Origin: Toxorhynchites rutilus septentrionalis
Taxonomy: Eukaryota > Arthropoda > Insecta > Diptera > Culicidae
Direction: 5' to 3'
NCBI RefSeq assembly: GCF_029784135.1
Contig: NC_073746.1
Coordinates: forward strand, 247,141,307 to 247,205,306
DNA: 64,000 bases
Of this stretch, positions 14,301 to 26,500 are shown one piece after another. Numbering within the stretch: the stretch's first letter is position 1; each line of letters starts with the position of its first letter. The translations under genes were made by a program, and so were the position numbers. A model generated the notes under the pieces. The model worked only from the letters and a program-made list of their open reading frames with translations, did not search any database and was not told where the DNA came from.

Positions 14301-17300
14301 TCTCGTATCCGGCCGGGCAATCACAAGCATACTTTTCGGATGGATTACTACAAACGCCTCCGTTTTTACACGACTGCTGGAAACAGAGAATACACCCTTC
14401 CTCGGGTTGGGTTGAGTTCAGGTTGAAGTGTGGTCCACTGAGCTGGAACGTGTCCGGATAGATCATATCGAGGGGGAAATACGGCAGCAGATATCCGCCA
14501 ACTCGAGTTTCTCCTAGACATCCTTTGAAAGTGGACCCTTTGTCGGTTCCTCCGTTAACAACGGAGTTATTCTCGATATGCGCCAACTCTGGCATACCTC
14601 CGAGATAGATAAAGTGTTTTCCGGAGAACAGATGCTTGTAGGCCAGATAGTCAATATTGACCGAGATACTTGGCTGAGGGTCCGGCGACGTCTCCCAACC
14701 CTTCCAGCCAGCTTCCAGTTTCCCGTTCGAGGTTACCCTTATGAACACCCTGTGCCACCCGAAGTTATCATCCTCGTCGTACTCAAACCGATATTGCTCG
14801 GGCAGATCCATCGATAGTCTCCACGAAACGGTCATCAGTTTGCGAATCGTCGAAATCGAGAAGTACATATCGCTGTCCTGTACGTACAGCAGGGTGCCAC
14901 CGATCTTGGTCCGGTAGGAAATTTCGATCGTATCCATGTTCGAATCCTTTTGGCCTTGCTGCTGCAGCACTTCGGAACCGGTGTCGAATGAGTACTTCAG
15001 TGGTTCATTTTCATCGTGGAAAGTCATGTTGGAGATGCACTCGTAGCCGGTGTCAAGATTCTGACAGGTGGCGTTCTGGGGACACTTCTGGAGCTCACAA
15101 AACTGTATTTCCTGGCACAATTTGCCCTTGTAGCCTCGCGGGCAGGTACAGCTGATGAAATGAGAATGAAAAAAAACCATTAGTTAGTAGAGTGAATAGT
15201 ATATAAGTTTAGGAATGGAGAAGATATATATGATATCGAATCCAAGCCACGTAAATCCCGCCATTATCAGCATTTCTTCGTTGATACACTGTATTCTGTA
15301 TTATCGCCTACGCTTGTGATCATGTCGCTGGTGAAAACTTTAGGAAAACGCCTTGCACATTTTTCAGCTTCCATGCAAGGAGATAAAACTTTCTAATAAC
15401 CGTTTGGGCCATGAACCATGTATGTGCTAAAAATATCGAACAGTCACCCATGTTATGGAATTTTGATTAACCCGATCGAATTTTACGATTCGATCGAAAT
15501 CGACTTGTCTTGGCGCAAAACAAACATAAAAATAATTTATGCTGTAATGTCATTAAAATGCTTTGCGTTTTGGTCTGTCAATAGCAAATCCCTGTGTCGG
15601 CGTTGCGCATGATAGCGTCTCGCAAGTGAATGTACATGTTCCTCACGTCGCTTCTGTAGAAATCGCAGTCGTTCGCTCTCTACCTACGCGTACATGTCGA
15701 CTATGAATTGTTGGCACCGCTAACGACATCGTAGAATGGTGTTATCCTGACCCTTCGAATTCTTTATTAACCTTCTTTAAACTTCATATTTTCATAAATA
15801 TTAATTGAAAATGAGTAATGATGTTCAAAATGAATGAAGTATCTGTGGCGAGATCTCGTTGATGAATGTTTTCCCAATATCCGGGTTGTCTCTTCAGAAC
15901 GGCCGGGTTATTTTTTTGTCAAAGAATTTTATTTCTGCCAAAATCAGCTTCTGAGAAAAAAAGCAATCAAAGTTTTCTAGCATATGTGTCTACCAGAAGC
16001 TTTAAGCATTTCAATTCAGCAATACACTGGGTATTTTATGAGCAGCAAACTATTGTCTAATAAAATATGAAAAGTTCCCCTCACTTGAATAAACCAACCT
16101 TGATTATAAGTTTAAAAATTCATGGTGGGACAGTTATGCCTAGAATATCAACATCAATTGTCCCATATTGATATTCTAGGCATAACTTGATGTTGTTTTT
16201 TGAAATACTGGGAATAAACAATAAGTTTTTTTTGTGTTTTTCCGAAAGATTATGCATAAAACCATCGTACACGTGTTTTGTTAAACTTTTTTTTATTTGT
16301 TTGAGAATAAGTTCGTTCTTCCAAACCAGAAATGAGTGCATTAGCTCTGCTGAAAGCGTGACATAAAATGCTTGTACTTGAACCGATTCATTTATTGTAC
16401 AAAAAATACATGGCCGGACAGTTATGCCTAGAATATCAACATGGGACAATTGAGCTTGATGTTGTTTTTTGAAAGGCTGGGAACAAACAATACCTTTTTT
16501 TTGTTTTCCAGAAGATTAGGCATAACAACATCGAAAGTGAAAATTGTCAAAAAGTAGCATGGGACAACTATGCGTAGAACGGCAGCACAGGTGTCACACA
16601 TATTCTTTGCCTGATGTATATCAAGCGTCCACGTCTGCATTCCTTCAGCTTAGCACGTCTGGAGCGCAAAGCATCACATAAAGCACAGACACTCCACTCG
16701 GCAAAATTCCCCATAAAGCACACGCGAGAACTGATTGATAAAAGAATCCAACTTGAAAAACGTTGCCCTTAGACCCCACTTTTAACCCGATAACTTGATG
16801 AAACTTGAATGATTGGTCGGAAGAAGTCACCAAGAAGTCCGAACGCACTCTTGAATTAACAAACTGGCAAATAGTTGTGAAAATCAATTCACTTTTCATT
16901 ATATCGGATACTACTTGAAAGTTTTCACGGCTTACAACGCGGAGCCGGCCAGTTTAGCTCACATCTTTATTGAATATTTTCTCAGGGTCGGCCATCGACC
17001 TCGGGAGGACTCTTCAAACCGGTATTTTCCGGGAAACGGAAACCAGAAATTCACACAAACGAGGATTAGTATCTATGCGGCGCCGCTGGAGTGGTGCGGA
17101 GCTGGGCCCGTTAATAACCTCGCTGACAGGAGAGAGAGAGAGTTTTCGACGTACCTCGTATTGTTTTAATTCGCGTGGATTCGTAGACTCTTGTAGATGA
17201 TCTGCTTCAGGAGTTCGTTGGTGATTCTTCTCCGAACGTTCCGGTATCAGGATGTGAGTTGACGCACTTTTTCTTTCACCACATTCGATCTTTCGCGCTT

Positions 17301-17490
17301 TCCTTTTACCACTTCCTCCAGCTTTCAATTTCTCCAACTTTACTTCTCTTTTTCAATTTCGTATTTCTATTCAACGTTTTAACTTCGGCTATACTTATTC
17401 CGTAAAACCTTTTTTTTTTTTCTCTCCGGCGTTTTCTGACTTCCCTCTAGCTTGAAGATCGCAGTCCGAGTCCCTCTTAAACGCTTCATC

Positions 17491-17551
<61 letters not shown>

Positions 17552-20500
17552 CCTCTTTCTGGATCCTCTAAATTTACCGGAACTCTCGCAGTCACTCGAT
17601 GTTGCTCGTTGCTGCCCAGTGGTTTCATTCTCCAGGGGATGGGTTAGTTATTTTTACATGAATTATAGCAGAGCAAATTTTATTAATTTAAAGACAAAAT
17701 ACAGAACCAGACAGGATAAAGCAAAACAATGAACTTAAACACTAAAGAAAAAACTCATTGAAAAGATCATTTTACGTTCCTCAATTATTGTGGCGTAACA
17801 TACTTTAGAATGCATCGCAAAATTTCAAATACGTTCTTAATTTTTCGATCTTAAAAGGATCAACGGATGGTTTTGTAGAAACAGTTGAAGACGGTTCTTG
17901 CTTGTTTCCTCATACACCCAAAATAAATTTTCAGCACATTTTTTGATATCCTCATACATTACATTAAATGCAGCTTTGAACTACCGTCGATGGGATTAAA
18001 AATGGGTTATAGGGGTGAAATTGGGTCAAAAATGGAGGAAGTTACTATTAGTAATATCTTGACAAATATTGCGAATATTTCTGAAAGCTGTGAGCCGTTT
18101 AATGGTTAAAATTATTTTAAAATATTTCATTTTAGGAGACACATAATTAATTTAATTTTTTTATATTTTGTTTTCGTAAAGAAAATTTTTGATGTGAGAT
18201 TACGTCTTTCGGGAATATATTGGGGTACAAATTGAAGAACGAAAATCACCGAAACACCGAAACATTGCAAGAATATTCAATAGGAATCCATTTTCAAATC
18301 TGTGCTAAATTATGTGGTATAAAAATCACATCGCTCAGAAGATTTGGGCTGCAGAAAGAACTCTCATAATTTTCTTTATTCTTCGAATTATTTGTTATAC
18401 AGGGTTTTCCAACTTTAAATTCCGAAAGTAAATTGGAATAAAACACACTTAGAATTCGAATTTCGATGAAACTTTTATTTCAAATTAAAGTTTGGTTTAT
18501 GCCATTATGTGTGAAATACAACATCATTCAAATGTCCACCTAGGGCTTCCTCGCACACCTTGATCCGGAACAGGTAATTTTCGATGACTTTTCGGCACAT
18601 ATGGGGCGGTATCTCGGTCATAACTTCACGAATGTTGTCTTTCAAATGTTCAAGAGTTTGCGGAGAGTTGGCATAGACACGGTTCTTCGCATAACCCCAC
18701 AAAAAAAAGTCTAGCGGGTTCAAATCGCATGATCTGGACGGCCAATTGGTATCACCAAAACGCGAAATTATGCGTCCCACAAATTTTGTTCGCAATATGG
18801 CCATGTTCGGTCGTGTTGTGTGACACGTGGCGCCGTCCTGCTGAAACCACATGTCATCCGTATCCATATCTTCAATTTGTGGCCGAAAAAAAATCGGTTA
18901 ACATGCGGCCATACTGCTCACCATTCACAGTTACCGTCTCACTCCACTAGACCTAATGCGCACCAAACAGTGACATTTGGCGGATGCAATGGCTTCTCAA
19001 CAATCACGTGTGGATTTTCTGAGCCCCATATACGTAAATTTTGGGTGTTCACATAGCCACCGAGCTCGAAATGTGCCTCATCGCTGAAGAAAATTTGATA
19101 CGAAAATTCAGCATTTTGCTGCTGTTGTTCGTTCATCCAATCGACGTATGCCCGACGCATTGCATGGTCACCACGCTCTAATTTTTGTACCAGTTGGACT
19201 TTATATGGATGTAGGTGCAAGTCCAAATGCAAAATTCGCCACAATGATGTGTTTGACAAGCCCAATTGCTGCGCACGCCGTGGAATCGAAACATTCGGGT
19301 CATCCTCCACACTGGCAGCATCAGCAGCAATATTTTCGGCCGAACGCACATTACGATGATGCACAGGTTTCACAATATCCGCTACGGATCCAGTTTGTTC
19401 GAATTTACGCACTACATTAGCGATTGTGTGCTCTGTAGGCCGTCCATGACGACCAAAATCCGTCCGTTCATCATTTTTATAGTATAATTTAACAAAATTA
19501 ACATGTTGTGCGATACTAAAACGATCCATAATGTAAAATGGCAGACATTCAACTAACGATATGACGCTTTGGTTGACAGCTATGTCAAACGGTTGTCAAC
19601 GCAGGGCTGCATACTTTCGGAAGCCCGAAAGGGAAAACCCTGTACAATACATACAGCAATCATTCGATAACTGAACCTGGATCAACTGGAATATTTTTCA
19701 ACTGGACGAACGTTAACTGGTCTCTGTACCAGTTAAAAAGCAGAATTTCGTAAACAATTGGAGTCATTTTTAATTTGAAGATTTGCTGTGCGGGGCATTC
19801 GATTGTATTTTGAGATGTTATGAAAATTGACATTATTTTTGCATGACAAAAACATTGATTAAATTACAGAAAAATAATGTTCCGAAATTATAAATCATTC
19901 CTTTTGTCGCACTCAATGCAAAACTTCCAGTGGAATCCTTCTGTTTATTCAATTTCACGATCAACGCGATTCAACCAATTATTGAAGTTTCCCTCGATTT
20001 TATTCGACGTTTTGCATGCCGGTCCAGCGAATGTCGATAACTGAGCCTCCTTTCTGTTACCGAATGATTACTGTACATTATTTCATACAAGTTATGCAGA
20101 TTTCTCTTTTCATCTTTGGTTAAATTGATGATAGGGATATTATTTACATTTAAATTTAGGATTCAATTATAATTAATTGATTCACCATATTGGTGGAGAA
20201 GAAGAGAGTCTTGCGTTTCATCTATAGGGGAGAGTGGCCCTGACCCCCTCAATTGCAACGGCTATTCTTCAAATAAAAGTTTTGTTTTTTGACGACTTTG
20301 GCATTGAAATGAAAACTATAACTCTTTAACTTTGTTTTCCACTGGTCGGCATGGTTCGTAAGCGTTAAAAAAAGGGGTAAAAAGGTTAAATTGGAAGGCC
20401 CTTTTTTCGACACCTTCAAAAATGGTAGTCCTAAACCGACCGTGGTTTGTTTTGCAGCGAATCTACTACCAATTGCGTGGAAATAACATACACCTCCTAT

Positions 20501-23500
20501 TATACAGGTAATAGGTGAAAATAACTGACGAGCGGAAATCTAATATAATCTTGTTTTGACTTACGGTTTGCTGATACTGGCTCTAAATGACTACCAACGA
20601 TGGATATCCCATACAATATGGGTATTGGGTGAAAGGGCTACAACAACGGAAGTCAATGAATGGTACCTTCCAGTTCTTTGAAAACGCCACTAATAGACCG
20701 GAAATTAAGTGGAACAAATGAGACTCAAATTTCTGTATAACTCGAGAGCTAATCAAGCGAATGGAGCCAAATTTGGCATGTGGAGGTTTTAGAAGGCAAC
20801 AAATGTTTCTATGGTGGTTCGACACTCATCCCTCTCTCTCTCTCTCTCTCTCTCTCTAAGAGGAGGGGGCTGCATAACTCGACAACTAATCAAGCAAATG
20901 AAACCAAATTTGGCATGTGGAGGTTTTAAGAATGTGTTTCTGTGGCGATTCGATACCGCTCCCTCTCTAAGGGTAGAAACACACTAGACGGCTCTCCCGC
21001 GCGGATTTTGAAATGATGAGCCGCAGCGTGAGACACGACTCGCTCAACGCTGTGGCTGAGCAACAGTTTCTCGTGCTGCTCATGCTCAAAATACTGAAAT
21101 TTCAGTTTCTGTTAAAATCTGCCCTTATGATTTTGAACGCTAGCATTGATTTAGTAAAAAAAACTAGTTCGTTCAATTCATTTGCTTATTTTTACTTTTA
21201 ATAACAACAGTTTTCTTATGTAGTGGACTATTATAAGAAAAGTAACATAAATAAACAAAATCTGTGACGTCACAGATTTAAAAAATCTTCCCACCTTTCA
21301 TTTTCCATCTCGCTGCTCATGCTGGTTGTGTTGGTTGGTTGGTGAACAATCATATAGCGCCGTGAGTCTGACACTGTATGGTTGTACCGGTCGAAGGTTG
21401 TGTTAGTAAATAAATACACTGGAGTCGCTTTTTACGCGGGGGATACGTTCCGCGTAAACAAAAACCGCGTAAATTCCAAAATCCGCGCATAAGAAAACCG
21501 CGTAAATTCCAAAATCCGCGTAAAAAAAAGCATGTAAATTCCAAAATTCGCGTAAAACTGAACCGGGTAAATTTCAAAACCCGTGTAAAAATATAACAAA
21601 CAGTGAATTATTAGTTTAAAATGCAACCCATATTCTAACAATTGATGAACTGATTTTGTTTGCATGCTACAATCATGATATCTGTATCTCCTTTCATTTC
21701 TCAGCTACTAATCAGTGATACAATACAAACTTATTTCGTGAAAAGTCACATCAATTACCATTTTGAATTTTTACGCGGTTGATACGTGCTGCGAGATCCG
21801 CGTAAATTCCGAAATCCGCGTAAAAATAAACCGCGTGAACTCCGAAATCCGCGTAAAAATAAACCGCGTAAATTCCTAAAACCACGTAAAAAAGCCTCGT
21901 ATAAAAAAACCGCGTAAAAAGCGACTTCAGTGTATTTATTTACTAACACAACCTTCCGACCGGTACAACCATACAGTGTCAGACTCACGGCGCTATATGA
22001 TTGTTCACCAACACAACCAACACAACCAGCATGAGCAGCGAGATGGAAAATGAAAGGTGGGAAGATTTTTTAAATCTGTGACGTCACAGATTTTGTTTAT
22101 TTATGTTACTTTTCTTATAATAGTCCACTACATAAGAAAACTGTTGTTATTAAAAGTAAAAATAAGCAAATGAATTGAACGAACTAGTTTTTTTACTAAA
22201 TCAATGCTAGCGTTCAAAATCATAAGGGCAAATTTTAACAGAAACTGAAATTTCAGTATTTTGAGCATGAGCAGCACGAGAAACTGTTGCTCAGCCACAG
22301 CGTCGAGCGAGTCGTGTCTCACGAGCGCTCCACCATCTCGCGTCATCTGACCAATTTGCGCCGTTCCATCTGTTTTCATTAGACACAAAGACAGGCGCTA
22401 TATCGCGCCAAGTTACTAGCGCCATACGCGTCTCAATTTGCGTCTAGCCTAATATTCTCACAAAACCGTTGCGACGCATCATCTCCATCGAGCCACCGCA
22501 GCGGATGAGAAACCGTACAACAGTGACTTTGGAACCGTAAACAGCTGCCCCATCTTGTGTGTTTTGTCTTATTCACGTACCCTCATCGAGTCCCATAATA
22601 TTACTGCATAACTTGAGAACTAATCAAGCAAATGGAACTAAATTAGGGATGTGGAGGTTATATAAGAAAATAATGGTTTCTATGGTGATTCGACACTCCT
22701 CCCCCCTCCCTAAAGGGGGCTGCCATACAATTGAAACATAAATTTATAGTAATTTATAGTAAAAGGTAATTGTAAGGGTAAATTAGAAGATCAATTGATG
22801 AACAATTCTTCGATTGGACCCACAAACGTTCGCTTGGTAAGAAAACGTGGATGTTTGAATGTACAGTAATCGTTCGCTAACTGGTCCTGGTTTAGCTGGT
22901 CTGCTTTTTCACTGGTCGAACGTTAACTGGTCCTTGGACCAGTTAAGAAACAGAATTTCGTAAACAATCGACGTCATATTCAGATGGAAGGTTTGTTATG
23001 AGGGACATTCGAATGTAATTTGAAATGTTATGAAAATTGACATTATTTTTGCATGACAAAAACATTGATTAAATAACAGAAAAATAATTTCCTCAAACTA
23101 TATTTTATACCTGTTGTCGCACACAATGCGAAACTTCCATTGGAATTCTTTTGTTTATCCAATTTCATGATCAACACGAATCAAACAATTCAATGAAGTG
23201 CCCCTCGATTTTATTTGACGTTTAACATGCCGGACCAGTTAAAACGCGAATGTCGATAACTGGTCTTCCATTTTCGCCCAGTTAGTGAATGTTTACTGTA
23301 TTCATATCAAAAAATCAATTTTGAGCGAGACGAAGTTTGCCGGGTCAGTTAAATTTTCAACTGCAACCAGATGGTGTCCTTAGATCAGACAATATGTGTT
23401 TGTACATGTCTCCAGTGAATTCCGTTGCCGATTTGCCAGTCAACTACCAATCGATTTTTAATTCACAAAGGTCCCAACGACTGTTTAGTATTTGAGTCAA

Positions 23501-26500
23501 ATAGGTAAAATTCTCCCAATCTAACTGTGTTTGATGAAGCATAAGATACCGGTTGGAATTTCTGTCTAATCATTAGCGCCTACATATAAGGGACAGTGTA
23601 TTCTATAGCCAATCTATCGTAAATACTACGGACGCATTTCTTCCAAAAGCAGTTCTACATTACTGGAAGCATACTCCGGGGGAGATTTTGTCATCGACAT
23701 TACCTAGCCATTTTACTGTTGCTCCAGATATGCTTAAGTTCATGAAACGTGTCCTTCAGACTGTTCCATTTGCAAAGACTTAAGTGCATTGTAGTTCAAA
23801 TCCACCTCGTCAGCAGGAGGTGCGTGAAAACAACGGAGTTAAATGGTGCAAGCGTGTTTGAATCGAAAATAAACAAGAAAAAACGCATTTGTCTCAGAGT
23901 TAGTATCACTGGAGAAACGTTTGTTAGTTGTGAGAGTGGTAAAGAACATTTACTTACACAAAATCATTCCAGGTGTTCGCACAAATGGCGTCATGCTTGC
24001 ACGGTTGGGTACGGCACAGATCATCCGTGACGACCCCTTCAAGCACCGAGCTGCGATCGATGTGGACCTCTCCGAACGGCGGAGGCAGCGTGAGATCGAC
24101 TTCTTTCAGTGGGTACAGCTGAACAATCATAGCATGAGACCAGTTGGACACCTGGACGTCTTGAATTATACCTTTGAAGTATTGTTTCTCGGAATCATCT
24201 TTGTACAAACTGTTGATCGAGTCTGCGTTAGGGGGTGGCCCTCCCAGGTACAATACCTGGGCGTTCAACTGGCCGGAAGAGGAAATAGTTTTCCTAAAGT
24301 ATTCGGTTCCACTCAGCTTCACTTGCACCAGTTGGGAGTTCCGGATGACTTCAATCAAGTGCAGTTTACCATCGTCAATTTTGTTGCCACTAACGGTGTA
24401 TCCCTCGGGAGTATCGTTGAAGTTCATCCGTACCAGTAATTCTCCCTTGGAGAGGAAACCGGCCACGTAGGAATCATCGTTGGGTGATTGATTGTTGGTC
24501 TGTTCGGGATCACTTCCAAGATAGAAAATCATCCCGGACCCTTGGCGCGTTCGAACAAACATTGAAATGTCGAGCACAGATCGTACCGCCCGACGGGCTG
24601 TGTCACTAACAATCACTTTGACCGCCGACCGCGTTGTGTTTTCGTGTCCGAATGTGGCTGCCGTTATGTTATATTTACAGGTTTTACCCAAATGAGGTCG
24701 GTTACAGCGGCAGGAGAATTCATGCCACAGATCGGTACATACGCCATTCTCGTTGCAGGGATTCGGTTCGCACTGTGGTTTTCGGGGACATCCAGTATCG
24801 ATGTCGTGCAGTGTGGTGAATTCTTGCTCCTGTCCCGGCAAAACCCACTGGCCGTTTATGACAACGTCCTCCATACAACCGACGAAGCTAGAAACTGCAC
24901 TGGCGATATGTTTGAGGTATGGTTGGGCCAGAGACGGGGTGGTTCCCCCAAGGTAAGTGATCGGGAATGAGGTATTGCTACCGTTAGTACCTTCGTACGA
25001 ATTGATGGGATAAATCGTCTGTTCATCGTTGGCAGAAAGCACCAAATGAGACGAGTTTATGGCTACGAAAACTTTCTGCCACTTGCTGTCGTTCAATCCC
25101 GATCCGATGAATACACCTTCCCATCGATTCAGCAGAGCTGAATGCAAATTCAGTCGACCATTGTTTAGAACAAGAATGTACGATGTGGCTCCATTTCCGA
25201 ATGCCAGGATGCCGTTGGGCAGGGTCGTTTTGAATCTAAGCTGAATATCGTATCCTTCGTCTCTCGAGGTGTTCACAATGAGTAAACTCGTTGCAACGAG
25301 TGACATTGTTGTGACGGTATCACATGTCTTCCCTTGGTATCCTTGCCCACAGGAGCAGTTAAATTTGTGTTGAGTCTCATTTTCCAAATAAGGAATACAG
25401 TTACCATCATTCGAGCAGGGTTCGTTGAGGCAGCCGGTTAATCTAACCGAACAGTTTTTCCCTCCCCACAATCCATCACAATCACAGTTATAGTTATTTC
25501 TTCCATCCATACAAGTACCATGCACGCACGGTTGATACTTAAGGCACTCATCGATGTCCGTTTCGCAGTGCACTCCCTCGAAACCCGGCTCACATTCGCA
25601 CGTGTAACTTCCGATACCATCGATACAGTTCCCGTTCTTGCACGGACTGCTGTCACACTCGTTGATGTTGGTCTCACAGTTCTTCCCCATCGTGCCGGGC
25701 ACACAGATGCAGTCATACCCGCTAGCGTTTTGGAACGAAAATTGCTGCGAAAATATCGCCGGCAGGTTCTTGTTGTTCGAGTAGTACAGCGTGATGTTTG
25801 ACCGCTCGAGACACTTCCCCGAGTACTGGCAAGGATTCGGGTCGCACTCGTCGATGTCCTCCTCGCAGTTCTTGCCATTGTACCCCGGGTAGCAGTTGCA
25901 CTGGTAGTCGTTTACCTTGTCGATACACTCGGCCCCGTTCGTGCAGGGATTCGATTCACACTCGTCGATGTTCTGCTGACAAATGGAGCCCGAGTAGCCG
26001 GTCTGGTTGCAGTCACAGAGGTAACCTCCCAGCTGGTCGATACAGCGTCCCCCGTTTCGGCACGGTTCGGGCTAGAAGGGAGAAGAAAAAATGGAAGGGT
26101 AAGGATAATGTGTGACATCGATACGTATAATGAGTACAAATGAGTTTAAGAATTGACCAAATCTGATTGGATAAATATAGCGGTATTTGAATACTTTCAA
26201 AAGTGTTAAAGGTATCAATGATCACGGGAACACTGCTAACTAACTGTCAATGTGCTAGAAGTTTCTTTCCCTCACTCTGTGAATCATTTCGTTGCGTTAA
26301 GACGTTTATATTTTTGCTTAATAAGAAACTATTATTATATTGTTAACTTTATCCGCATATTTCATTATTTACGCTGGAATCTATTGTACGAGCCACAAAA
26401 GGTTATGGGCCCAGTGTAGAATAGTGAAAAAACGTAATAAGTTTGTGAACATTTGAGCATTTTTTTTCCCGTGATCGAGAAGTAAGCCATTTTGTTGCGA

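Noticed and set aside
21440..21909. Regular CCGCGTAAA repeats resembling a CRISPR array
   Set aside because: Repeats and spacers vary in sequence and length, the DNA is eukaryotic, and they belong to the palindromic element.
23921..24970. Long plus-strand open frames opposite crb exon E
   Set aside because: They are antisense shadows of EGF and laminin-G coding sequence.
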